This document shows, piece by piece, positions 25,401 to 35,929 of a stretch of 64,000 bases of DNA. The position numbers were made by a program, and so were the translations under genes. The notes under the pieces were generated by a model. It made no database searches, was not told the DNA's origin, and saw nothing but the letters and a program-made list of their open reading frames with translations. The first letter of the stretch is position 1. Every line of letters starts with the position of its first letter. Source of the stretch: Lineus longissimus (lineage: Eukaryota; Nemertea; Pilidiophora; Heteronemertea; Lineidae); the NCBI RefSeq assembly GCF_910592395.1, contig NC_088317.1:372001-436000 (forward strand), in the 5' to 3' direction.

Positions 25401-25593
25401 TTTAGGTGATTTTCGTTCGTCTTGACATGAAAACAATTAGATATACTCACATAGCAGAGAGCTCGGCAGCTGCAGCCTGATCAATCGTCATTGTTTCCTC
25501 CATGCTTGAATCAAACCGACTCTGATTTATCTTGGACAAATTTTCTGCCGCGACAAGTTTTGATTTACGCTGGGTTCTTGTAATACCTGGCAT
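16460..25593 (-). CDS. STAG: Cohesin subunit SA (stromal antigen)
   Basis: HEAT-repeat subunit of cohesin that binds the kleisin RAD21 and DNA for sister-chromatid cohesion and loop formation in the nucleus. Coding exons: 25593-25451, 25221-25110, 24950-24753, 24587-24414, 24070-23866, 23539-23314, 23098-22975, 22712-22614, 21150-20848, 20622-20224, 19939-19668, 19514-19346, 19229-18849, 18620-18519, 18374-18094, 17634-17444, 17123-16997, 16679-16460. They sum to 3,726 nt, 1,241 residues, against 1,231 for human STAG2. Clear matches include [20 protein letters not shown], the stromalin conserved domain ([25 protein letters not shown]), [71 protein letters not shown] and LLTYRNSL. The C-terminal 110 residues are Ser/Arg-rich and diverge from vertebrate STAGs. 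One STAG gene, rather than the vertebrate set, fits an invertebrate. Confidence 0.96.
21201..22608. repeat. 38-bp minisatellite, about 37 copies, in a STAG intron
   Basis: The unit (plus strand: AACCAACAGGGTCTTACCTA followed by CAGTATCTAATGGAAGAG) is repeated head to tail at exactly 38-bp spacing through the whole intron between STAG exons 22712-22614 and 21150-20848. Variants differ at a few positions (TACC/TACT/CACT and GTA/GCA). On the gene's strand each unit reads CTCTTCCATTAG, ATACTGTAG, GTAAGACC, that is an acceptor-like and a donor-like signal around 9 nt. The array begins within a few bases of the authentic GTATGT donor at 22613. Confidence 0.95.
24105..24234. repeat. 26-bp tandem repeat, 5 copies, in a STAG intron
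   Basis: The unit TGAGAGATATGAGGAACTAC+TTACAA begins at 24105, 24131, 24157, 24183 and 24209. On the gene's strand each contains TTGTAAGTAG, a donor-like GTAAGT; the last copy has changed it. It lies just upstream of the exon starting at 24070. Confidence 0.9.
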
Positions 25594-25633
25594 CTAAAAG
25601 CAAAAGGAATTCAAGCACGCATGATTAAACAAT

Positions 25634-25751
25634 GGGTGATATGAATAAAGACTAGCAAATGCTTTTACTCCGGTTTTGTACAGGAAGGCCTAGTGTAAAT
25701 GTACATGGAGATTTAGATAAAAGCATTTGCTAGTCTTTATTCATATCACCC
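25634..25751 (+). mobile_element. 118-bp inverted-repeat element, copy 1
   Basis: Arms of about 34 bp begin GGGTGATATGAATAAAGACT and are repeated in reverse complement at the other end (25718-25751). It is flanked by AAT on both sides (25631-25633 and 25752-25754), a likely 3-bp target duplication. A second copy of equal length lies at 30910-31027 in the opposite orientation. It sits just upstream of the first STAG coding exon. Confidence 0.8.
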
Positions 25752-26410
25752 AATGTCAATAATAAGTACCAGTCAAAACTTGTACATACAAATCTCTTTG
25801 ATTGACTTTGCTGTTGCGCCCACTTGAAGGCACTTGGCACTGGCAGTGGCCCTGCATCACTTGGCAAGGGATGCAATGCAAGGGCCTTGCCTTGTGTGCC
25901 AATGCCATGAGCCATTGTGACACTTGTCTGCATGAAACTTCCTTGAAATCGTCCATTGTTATGGTTACAACTCACATCCAATAAGTAGGCCCTACATTAT
26001 ACATAGTACATACATGTATTTCCTACAGCATCGGGATCACAAAGTTGATATAAAAAATTGCAACTGGTCGCCGTCCATGTCCCAAATCAGGTGTCATCCT
26101 TAAATCCCTAGGCTGAAATGTGATTCCACACCACAGGCTGGCGGGCACAGCAAATGTAAAGGTGTATTCCCAGCAGCAGCAGGACCTTAACAAGTTTGCA
26201 AGCTCAAAACCTAGCATGCAAGGTCTCCCTACAACTTAGTGCAAATCGGTGCCCATCAATGATCATGTTCATTTTGTACAGTGAATGTACACAGACTATA
26301 GCCTATATCACATTGTTCGATTTTGAGCGTTCAAAACGGCCAATCCATAGATGCAATCGACTTGAAACTTTGCAGAAAGTACGCACTAGCAACAAAGAAT
26401 ATGAACTTAC

Positions 26411-26515
26411 ACACAGAAGACAAGGAAATGAAACGAAGCGCTTCTATTTCGCGGTTTGAAAGGGGGTACTAACAAAGCGACCGCAAATTAGCCATTTATG
26501 GAAGCCGCCATTTTG
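26411..26515 (-). promoter_or_regulatory. Candidate STAG promoter and 5' UTR exon with YY1 site
   Basis: On the minus strand CAAAATGGCGGC (26515-26504) is a canonical YY1 site, commonly found at start sites of housekeeping genes. It is followed downstream by a GTAAGT donor at 26410. The first STAG coding exon begins exactly at its ATG after an acceptor, so a noncoding first exon is required and this is the best candidate. A CRE-like TGACGTCA lies upstream near 26780. Confidence 0.5.
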
Positions 26516-26942
26516 AATGATAATGAAGTGCCAGGTCGAGCAGACAATCGAAGTTAAAGCACCTGTTGCAGTGCAAAGTTTGAGATATTTAGACAGATAA
26601 AGAACATCCTGGTGATGGAGTGTACTTTGAAGATACTGAAATCAGTTATTTTGGTGATCGTTACCTTGTCAACGTCGTGTTTACTACCTGTCAGTTGAAA
26701 AAATGTGCAGAAAATCCAGAAATTGGACAATTTTAATTTGGCGCGAATTCTGACGGAAACACCCGAAGAAATCCGAAAGTGACGTCAACCTGCCCAGAGG
26801 GCCTCCCGATGCACTGGCTAAAACATGTCAATGAGAAGGACGGGGGTTTGGACTCCCCCCATGTCTGACAGTTGTGTGAGTTGACTGGAGCTTACACTTT
26901 ACATATAAAACTAATATAGGCCTATGCATTTATGTGTGTATA

Positions 26943-27365
26943 ATACCGCCATCGGATGCGCATCCGATATACATACAGTAATTCCCTTGGCCTTACCGTC
27001 AACATCGCCGGAGACGGGTGCCAGGAGTTTTACCGTCATCGGATACACATCCGATATGCCACTAGATTTACAGTTCCCTTACCGTCAACGTCGCCGGAGA
27101 CGGGTGCCAGGAGTTTTACCGTCATCGGATACACATCCGATATGCCACTAGATTTACAGTTCCCTTACCGTCAACGTCGCCGGAGACGGGTGCCAGGAGT
27201 TTTACCGTCATCGGATACACATCCGATATGCCACTAGATTTACAGTTCCCTTACCGTCAACGTCGCCGGAGACGGGTGCCAGGAGTTTTACCGTCATCGG
27301 ATACACATCCGATATGCCACTAGATTTACAGTTCCCTTACCGTCAACGTCGCCGGAGACGGGTGC
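26943..27365. repeat. 86-bp tandem array with near-palindromic core, about 4 copies
   Basis: Units begin ACCGTCAACGTCGCCGGAGA and contain ATCGGATACACATCCGAT, a degraded version of the palindrome found in the array at 27890-28490. Spacing is 86 bp. A leading partial unit near 26950 carries the intact palindrome ATCGGATGCGCATCCGAT. Confidence 0.85.
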
Positions 27366-27805
27366 TGATTCGGCCTGGCTGTGACTGTCTCATCACTCTC
27401 ATCATGTTGTCAGCACGGTTGAGCAGCCAGGACTAATTCGGCCTGGCTATGACCGTTTCATCTCTCTCACCATAATTATTTTGAACACGGTGGATCAGCC
27501 TGGACTGATTCGGCCTGGCTGAGACTTCCTCACCTCTCTCACCATGCAGACAACTTGGCAGAGCAGCAAAGACTGCCAAGACTGATTTGGCTTGGCTGTG
27601 ACTGTCTCATCTCTCTCACCATACTAACAACTAGACAGTGCGGCGAAGACTGATGCGGCCTGGCTGTGACTGCCTCATCTCTCTCGCCATGTTGACAACT
27701 TGGCAGAGCAGCCAGGACTGGTTCGCCTGGCTGTGACTGTCTCATCTCTCTCACCATCATGTTGTCTCATCATGTTGTCAGCACGATGGAGGAGCCAGGA
27801 CTGTC
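27366..27805. repeat. Degenerate 60-70-bp repeat, about 6 copies
   Basis: Recurring blocks read GATTCGGCCTGGCTGTGACT followed by TCTCATCTCTCTCACCAT and a GACAACTTGGCAGAGCAGCC-like part, with many differences and variable length. It lies between the two palindrome-bearing arrays. Confidence 0.7.
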
Positions 27806-27889
27806 AAACAGTTGTGTGAGCTCACTAGAGCTTGCACTTACATAATAGTGTAAAACTAAAATTTATATAATATATATATATGTATATAA

Positions 27890-28490
27890 AACCGTCATCG
27901 GATGCGCATCCGATATGCCACGAGATCCTTCACCGTCAATTCCCTTACCGTCTTCGGAGCCGATACGCCACGAGATCCTTTACCGTCAATTCCCTTACCG
28001 TCTTCGGATGCGCATCCGATATGCCACGAGATCCTTCACCGTCAATTCCCTTACCGTCTTCGGATGCGCATCCGATATGCCACGAGATCCTTTACCGTCA
28101 ATTTCTTTACCGTCATCGGATGCGCATCCGAGGCCACGAGATCCTTTACCGTCAATTCCCTTACCGTCTTCGGATGCGCATCCGATATGCCACGAGATCC
28201 TTCACCGTCAATTCCCTTACCGTCTTCGGATCCGATACGCCACGAGATCCTTCACCGTCAATTCCCTTACCGTCTTCGGATGCGCATCCGATATGCCACG
28301 AGATCCTTTACCGTCAATTTCTTTACCGTCATCGGATGCGCATCCGATATGCCACGAGATCCTTCACCGTCAATTCCCTTACCGTCTTCGGATGCGCATC
28401 CGATATGCCACGAGATCCTTTACCGTCAATTTCTTTACCGTCATCGGATGCGCATCCGATATGCCACGAGTTTTTTTGTTACCTCACCGT
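27890..28490. repeat. 56-bp tandem array with 18-bp palindrome, about 11 units
   Basis: Each unit joins CACGAGATCCTT(T/C)ACCGTCAAT to TCCCTTACCGTC and the palindrome (A/T)TCGGATGCGCATCCGAT. Nine units have the full palindrome; two (near 27951 and 28222) have lost bases from its centre. Because 56 is not a multiple of 3, the unit reads open in all three plus frames in rotation, giving long overlapping open frames of 211-262 codons that I regard as non-genic. Confidence 0.9.
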
Positions 28491-29106
28491 CAATTCCTAT
28501 ACCGTCATGGATGCCACGAGCTTTGTTCGCGTTGTAAAGGTTTCGGGGATACGACTAATGCATGCGAGCACCGTCGGCGGAACCCCAAACCGCCCTCTCG
28601 ATCTATCCGTAAGAACAAATCACTCTCGTGACCGTCACATTTACGGACTCCGGACCTCCAGACTTTAGAGACCGAGCTTTTCTTTACCTTACAATTACTG
28701 TATACTCGGCGCCTCACTTATATGTGTTGTTTTTTTCACATACATTGTTCTCGTGGTTTACGGAAAAGTAGGCCTAAAATGTTATAGTGTCTAAAAACAA
28801 TATTCAGTTAATGGAATTACACTTTTTTCCATTACTGCTTGCTTGATATTGCCCTAACAACTTTTTCATGAATCAATTTTGAGCATTATGTTTACAACGT
28901 AGTTATTATAGCACGAAATATGAGTCTAAAATGCCAATTACTTGCAACTATTATGTTAATCACTGAAATCTTAGTGTACTAATTGCTCGCTATAAGCTAG
29001 GTTATTGCGCCCCTAAACCAACGTACTGACAACGCTACCTCCCCGGAACTCAAACTTTAACGTGAGTTAATTGTAATCTTACTCTCTATATACCAAAGTG
29101 ATTTAC
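28491..29106. other. No gene seen
   Basis: AT-rich sequence downstream of the palindrome array. I see no supported coding exon or repeat. Confidence 0.5.
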
Positions 29107-29838
29107 CTGGGAATACAGTTGCACTTCACTGAAAACTAATGATGTGTTGATGAGTTCAATGAATCGTTCGATTCCTTTGGTTTTCTTGGCGAACTGACGT
29201 CCGACAATCAATGACCCGTTGACGTGTACCTGCAATACGCCATTGCCGTATTGTGTAAACAGATCTATTTTTGGACGAAACTCAGCCCCTCACAAACTTT
29301 GGTCCATTTCGCCAATGATGACACTGCTTCTAGACTGTACCACAGGACTTTAAGCTGTAGCAGCGCTAAGCAAGAGTCAAGACAAATGTCCGCTGCTAGC
29401 CGCTGCTGGACCAACCCCCTCGCCCGCCCCCCATCATGATATCAGATTCAGAGGCCTGGCTGAGCCCTGTGATTTAGCCAAATTCAATATGATTCTTTTC
29501 ACCTGTGATGTTAAGGCCCTTGTGTCATGCAGCGTATTCGGTAGCACCGGTACACAACTAATGTTAAACCGCGACGTCTGCTGCAATTCAAATTGCATAT
29601 GACGCCAACGTAATTGTGACGACTTGTTTCTCCAATCTTGAACAGTGATCACGGGCTGTGGGAAAATTTGTGAAAGGATGGTGTAGAGTATCGCCACAAC
29701 AATGTTGATATGATCACTCGTCGTTTCAGCGGGCATGACTTGGTACATCCAGTGACCCAGCAAAAAGTAGCCTCGGTACAGCCAGAAGTAGCAACAACTC
29801 GCAAAAGGGGATCCTTGTCTGACTGGTGGCTGGACCAC
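29107..29838 (-). CDS. Unrecognised two-exon candidate, membrane-associated
   Basis: On the minus strand an open frame of about 110 codons (about 29835-29503) ends in a GTGAAA donor. An exon of exactly 41 codons (29229-29107) follows, with a TTGCAG acceptor and a GTAAAT donor. Both are phase 0, so they join without a frameshift. The first contains a hydrophobic stretch (INIVVAILYTILSQIF) followed by QDWRNKSSQLRWRH and NISC. The second reads VHVNGSLIVGRQFAKKTKGI and INTSLVFSEVQLYSQ. The Asn-X-Ser/Thr sites suggest a secreted or luminal segment. I do not recognise the family, and I see neither start nor last exon. It may be a partial, degenerate or lineage-specific gene. Confidence 0.35.
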
Positions 29839-30908
29839 TAAGTCACCATCAAATTAGATCTAGAAATATCTTGTTTGGACATACCGGTACCGTAGGTTGG
29901 CTGTAACTAGTTCTCCAATCATACCAAGGTCTCATCGAATGCGCAAACCTGTTATCATTAAACCATGTCAGATGTCTTTAAACATGGTCCTTTACATTGG
30001 TCGTACTCGGAGTATCAAACTCGCCCTTGAACAGGTCACTTGCCATGCCAAATATGTAAAACTCCACGAAGCTCTTTCCGATCTTGCACATCCAGAGTCT
30101 CTATTTGAAGGTGCGAACCACCCCCAACACCATTGTCGTTTGGTGCTATTAGTAGGCCTAATCCTTCGATCTCATCAGCTACCCAGTTTTAGGTTAGAAG
30201 TCTTTAATCATGAGCCTTCAGTTTTGGCTTGGCCATGTTGTTCGTAGTAAGCCCTTCACCCCCCCCCCCCCCCCCCACCTCGGCAGTATAGTACAATACA
30301 GCAGATTCATACTCAATCCCAGAATGCACATTAACAGGGAGGATATACTTACATTTCCTATGAAATACTGAAGCAGCATTTTTCAAGGTTTTTTCTTAAA
30401 GCATGGCAGGATACCATGATGTATCATGTGTTATACTTCACATTTAATATCCAATATAATTGCTTCATATTCTTCAGTGTAACAGTGATACGAATGAATC
30501 TAGTATAATTGGATATACATCTCAGTATACTAAGGGTAAAGAATATGTTGCGATATACTGATCATTATATTCGAAATATATACCATCTCAGTATATCAGT
30601 ATATATCACAGCTAGAATACTGATCTCAGTATATCAGTATATATCACAGCTAGAATACTGATCTCAGTATAGCAAAATTGTCAACGTGCAGTGCCATGTA
30701 ACCAATAGGTAGGTAGCCAAATCACTTGCCCAAGGTAGGTAGCCAAATCACTTGCCCGAGGTAGGTAGCCAAATCACTTGCCCGAGGTAGGTAGCCAAAT
30801 CACTTGCCCGAGGTAGGTAGCCAAATCACTTGCCCGAGGTAACACTGTAGATGACTCAGAAAAATTTAGATATACACACATGCATTAAAGCTGATGTTTC
30901 ACAGACAA
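29839..30908. other. Intergenic region upstream of CDC20
   Basis: No supported gene. It contains a poly-C run near 30258-30277, an imperfect AT-rich duplication at about 30590-30670 (ATATCAGTATATATCACAGC twice), and a 26-bp repeat at 30709-30838. Confidence 0.6.
30709..30838. repeat. 26-bp tandem repeat, 5 copies, upstream of CDC20
   Basis: The unit GTAGGTAGCCAAATCACTTG+CCCGAG begins at 30709, 30735, 30761, 30787 and 30813; the first copy has CCCAAG. Confidence 0.9.
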
Positions 30909-30909
30909 G

Positions 30910-31027
30910 GGGTGATATGAATAAAGACTAGCAAATGCTTTTATCTAAAACTTCATGTACATATACACTAGGTCTTTCTGTACAAAATTGAAGTAAAAGC
31001 ATTTGCTAGTCTTTATTCATATCACCC
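30910..31027 (-). mobile_element. 118-bp inverted-repeat element, copy 2
   Basis: Same arms as the copy at 25634-25751 and the same length, but the interior matches only after reverse complementing, so it is inserted in the opposite direction. It is flanked by AAG on both sides (30907-30909 and 31028-31030), a likely 3-bp target duplication. It ends 90 bp before the CDC20 start codon. Confidence 0.8.
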
Positions 31028-31117
31028 AAGGAGTTGGGACCAATGGATATGTTTGTTTATTATTATCTGTGTAAGCCCGTTCTTTGCGTCCACATTACAG
31101 TCAGTCCTCAAAGTGAA

Positions 31118-34100
31118 ATGTCGGCCTCCAACTTCAACTTCGAGAACTCCCTGAATGAAGTGAGCAAGCTGGATGCACCGCTTCAGCGAGGTCCGTTAAT
31201 GAGATGGCAGAGGAAAGCATTGGAGCAAGGACGAAAACAAAGTGAAAGTATGTACATGTTCATACCATTGAATCCAATATCGCTTGGGTAAATTGATTTT
31301 GCATTGCATATTTACACCAGATGCATCACTAAACTCTCCTCTGGATTTCCACTGCAGGGATGAGGTCCCTTTCTTTCTAGAGCTTGCAATGAATATCAGT
31401 GCCACACTTTAAAAGTGAACTGTTGATGTTGTTAACACTTCTAATTCTTCTCCCAACCAGTGAACATAGTCACTTACACACCAGTCAGAGGAACTCACTG
31501 TTGGCCAAAACAAACCTAAATATAGGCACAACAAACCAAAGAGCATGTGGTGTGCGACCGCAAGGTCTTTTGCTTGCTGCTGGTTTGTTGTGGCAAGCAG
31601 TGCCACCCTCCGCCTGGTCTGAGGAATCTACTGTTTTTTTTTTACTTCAGTCAAATGTGGGAATAGTCGCAATGCACTGACACCCCTCCAGTCAACCAAC
31701 ACCAGAACGCCTGGAAAGTCAGGAGAGAGGTCGGCTGGCACTAAGAAAACACCAAGCAAATCAAAGACGCCCAACAAATCACAAGATAGGTAATATAAAT
31801 GCAAGCTTGTTTTCATCGAGGATTGGGATAAATGGTTCTTACATTCTAAATCGGTCTTAACATTGCCCTCAGAGCTTCAAGTTCTTTTTAAAAGTTAAAA
31901 GTTTCGAAAAGTATTTAATTTTTGTCTTTCAGATTCATTCCCAACCGAGCCACAACAGACTTCAGCCGAGCCCATTTCATAATGACCAACTCAGAAAATG
32001 AGAACCCTGATGACTCCACTGAGCCTGATTATCAGCAGAAACTGAGTGAGGCGATGGGCAATCAGAACCAAGAAGGCAGCAAGATTCTCTCATTCAAACA
32101 GAAGGCTCCTCCTGTCCCAGAAGGTAAAATACCACTGGTATTTGCAGTACATTTTGTGTGTACTTGTGGCTCTGTGTCTGAAAGATCAGTGACATCATAA
32201 GTGGTGCAATTGCCGGTCTCAGTCATAATCAGGAGGTGGTGGGTTCGACTCTTGGAATCACCAGGTTCAAGGAATCTCATTCAAAGCTTATTTTGAAAGT
32301 ATGATGTCTCAGTGACTTGCTATGGTAATGATCACAAATGAAGCGTCTGTGATGGCTATGAACCTTTGATGCAGGGATTGCATATTTGAAACCGGTATCA
32401 GTAAATTTACGGTTTGAACTTATGCCGCAGGTTATTGTGTTGTGTGCTTTCAGGTTATCACAGTCAGCTCAAGGTTCTCTACAGCTCGAGCAAGTCCAGT
32501 GTGACCAAATGTTCGAGCTTGAGGCATATCCCACAGACCTCTGAAAGAATACTGGATGCTCCTGAACTAGTCAATGATTATTGTAAGTTATTTGAAAATA
32601 CCGCGAGAAATTGTGACTTCACTTTTGGACGATATACTAGTATTATCTGAAGACCAAACCAGCCTCATTACTTTTGTTGGCCTGAAGCACTGTGCAAGCA
32701 AGTGATTTTTGTTGCTTTGACCTGTGATTTTAATCGCTGCTATGTGTGACCAAAAGATCTCTCATCAGTGGGTAAATCTGGTCATCATTGGCATTGATAC
32801 TGATGACAGGTCGGTGGGATCATCCATTCTCGTCACAGGCAAATGCTACCAAGCCTTTATGAGCAGCTCTCGAGATTTCCTTTCTGATTGGTATTGCAGA
32901 TCTAAACTTGATCGACTGGTCATCAAACAATCACCTGGCCGTTGGACTTGCCAACCTTGTCTTCATCTGGAACGCTAGTGACAGCAGCACCTCACAGCTG
33001 TTTGAGTTAGAAGGCCCGGAGGAGTACATCACATCGGTCAAGTGGATCAAGGAGGGAAGCTTCATCGCCGTGGGGGATAGCAGTGGGAACGTCCAGCTGT
33101 GGGATGTCGGTCAGAATAAGAAAATCAGGACGATGGGTGGTCATGCGTCGCGGGTTGGGTCGCTCTCTTGGAATTCTTACATCCTCTCCAGGTAAGTGGA
33201 TCATCCAGGGATGCCTATGAAACCCTTTCGTTCACTGCTGGATACTGGTAACGCTTCATGGTCCATTTCTTTCACCGTTCGATTTCAGAAATTGTCCATT
33301 TACAGACTGATTTTGCAATATCACATATAGGCCATGGGATGAAGCATGAAGATGTTAAGTTTCGTTTGACAATTTACCGCACCAAGTTCTGTGACCTGGA
33401 AAATGTAGTCTGAGATACACAAGACATAAAAACACAGTTTTCTGGAATAAATACTACAATATTTTGTCATGCAGTTTCCCTGTAATGATTCCACGTGTTT
33501 CAGTGGGTCGAGATCAGGTGCCATCCACCATCATGACGTACGAGTGGCTGAGCATCACGTGGCTACCCTCGACCATCATGTCCAGGAAGTGTGTGGCTTG
33601 GCGTGGTCTCCCGACGGCAGACATCTTGCTAGTGGCGGCAATGACAACGTCCTCAATATTTGGGATGCAAGCCTTGGCCAGGATGTGACACCTGTTCATA
33701 CATTCACAGCTCATGACGCTGCAGTTAAGGTAACATTTCAATTCAACATCTGAAGATCGAACTTTCTGTCAACCATATGTAGCATGTTTTTCCAACCATG
33801 AACTACAAGGTTATTTATTCATGTTTGTAGAGATGAGCTTTTTGTTTGAAGATGTCACTTGTTTTTAGCATATCTTACATAGCATGAAACCATGTGATGG
33901 ATGAAGAGGGTTGTGTTGGTACTGTGTCCTCAGCTGTAAGTGAAGTGGTTGTCCTTAAATAGCTTGCCAGATTTATGATTTGTCTTGTACAAGTTAGGAT
34001 TTACTAAGCTTTTCACTGCAAGGCCTGTTTCTGATGGACCTGTTCTCCATCTTGCAGGCGGTAGCCTGGTGTCCGTGGCAACCTCAGCTCCTTGCCAGTG

Positions 34101-34848
34101 GTGGTGGGACCGCTGACCGAACCATCTGTATTTGGAATGTTGACACAGGAATGAAAGTCTCCAGCACCAATACAGGATCACAGGTGTGTACCGTCCAAAT
34201 CTCGAGTGCTTTTCCAAAAAATATTCATTTGACCTATATCCACCCATGAAAGAGGTATACCCAGCTCTCCTTTGGTGAAGCACATGTCGTAATCAGTGTA
34301 GAATGCTGCTTTATGTAAAACACTATTTGCCCTCAAGATTGGTCAAGTAGATAAGACTTATGCTCAACATCAATGTTCATGAAAGTTTCCCTGTACAGTC
34401 ACAGACATGGCAAAAGACAGGCCCCTGAATATGCTAATGAGCTGCTGTTTCATCAGATTGAGGTCAGGAAATGTTCAGTGTCAAATCAATATCCAATCAA
34501 TCTGTTCTATCGTCTCACCATTTGCTAATTTGAGTCTCTATTCTGTAGGTGTGTGCCTTGTTGTGGTCTCCCATCTACAAGGAGCTGATGTCTGGTCACG
34601 GCTTCAATCTCAATCAGCTGACCATCTGGAAGTATCCGGCCATGACGAAAGTAGCAGAACTTATGGGACATGAAGATCGTGTCCTTGGACTATGCACTTC
34701 TCCAGATGGCACTACTGTAGCTAGTGCTGCTGCCGATGAAACAATCCGTCTCTGGAAATGTTTTGAACCTGAGAAGACAACAAGCAAGAGCAAATCCACT
34801 AAGAATTCTAAAGGAAGTACTAGTGTTCTCCAGAAAAGTTTACGATAA
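31118..34848 (+). CDS. CDC20: Cell division cycle protein 20, APC/C co-activator
   Basis: A WD40 protein that activates the anaphase-promoting complex, recruits securin and cyclin B, and is held by the mitotic checkpoint complex. Exons: 31118-31247, 31651-31789, 31933-32123, 32454-32582, 32900-33191, 33504-33729, 34058-34183, 34549-34848; 510 residues. It has the C-box (DRFIPNR), the MAD2-binding motif region ([17 protein letters not shown]), [13 protein letters not shown], and seven-blade WD40 text including [53 protein letters not shown] and [16 protein letters not shown]. The KEN-box position reads NEN, the CRY-box region reads LRHIP, and the C-terminal IR is LR. The start ATG lies in good context just after an acceptor, so there is a 5' UTR intron. 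Confidence 0.96.
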
Positions 34849-35929
34849 AAAAAACTGTTTGAAACTAAGTCTAGAATGAGTATTAGTGAAAGTACCTCTG
34901 TTCCCTGAGCTTCATGAGGATTGATAGGCCCCTGCAGGCGTGGCGGCTTTCTTGTGATAATGACAATAGTAAATATGTACTCTGAGAATTTCCTGTGTGA
35001 CAACTTGTGTTGTAAAACACAAAAACGATGAAAACAATCGTAAGTGTACTCATCTGTATGTTTCTGCCGATTGTATCGTGTACATCAGCATAGAGATGGA
35101 AGCTTTGGCTTTCGATCAAACTGCGTTACCTTCAAAATGTCATCAAGACACAATGGGTGTCGTGGTTGTGACTTTGTCCCAGCTGAGAACAACCAAAGGT
35201 TTCTCCTGTTACATATGTTCTTGTTTCACTGTTGTTACTTGTTTAAACATTACGCATTTAGTTCAGCATTTATTTTGGCACGTTTTCTTTTTGCCTTCTT
35301 TATAATAAACCACATGGCAGGGTGTATAGCCTTCGTTGTGGCGAGTCGTAACATTGGGAGGTAACTCTCATTGTCCCTTGTACTACAAAGATGAAGGCCG
35401 ATCCTTGACATTTGCCAAATGGCCTTCATTCTCTTCTGTTTCTGTCACATTTTTGTCCTCAACTTTCAATGGTTTGTAGAAACAAGCCATCAAAATTCGC
35501 TGTATGAGATCTTCCCTTATCTGGGATGTTTGAATAGCCATAATATAAACAAACTAAATCAACATCTACAATTTGTCAAATATATTTTTTATTCTTCAGT
35601 CCGCTTGTACGTCTTGAGGTGCCTGAATTTCATTTTTATTTCAATATGTTCAATAAATTAATATATTTTCTCAATTCAATGTTTCCATGTTTTTCATTGA
35701 TTGTCCAATATTAGACTATCTCTGTGAAGTCAACTACAACTGCTTCCTTGAGCAAACTAATCTCCAAGATATTGTCCTCTTTCCTCACATCACATGCAAG
35801 AAACAGACTCCATCGTGGATTGCTAGACCTGTAGTCAAGCCACCTCTGTATCCAGCTATGCTGGAGGCTGTGACTATGGCAAAAAGGATATAAAATCACG
35901 TAACGGTTCGGAATTTGTGACATGTCATA
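34849..35929. other. Convergent 3' ends of CDC20 and the desulfhydrase gene
   Basis: No gene. A plus-strand AATAAA is at 35652-35657 and a minus-strand AATAAA at 35640-35635, so the two 3' UTRs probably abut or overlap. Either could instead use an earlier site (plus AATAAA near 35304). Confidence 0.5.

Noticed and set aside
26924-27237. Open frames of 75-93 codons over the 86-bp array
   Set aside because: Same cause: repeat units lacking stops, with identical translated repeats and no start or splice support.
26943-28490. CRISPR array
   Set aside because: The regular repeats are contiguous satellite units with no unique spacers, and the genome is eukaryotic.
27880-28668. Three long overlapping plus-strand open frames (211-262 codons)
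   Set aside because: They arise because a 56-bp repeat without stop codons rotates through all three frames. The translations are repeat-derived and mutually equivalent.
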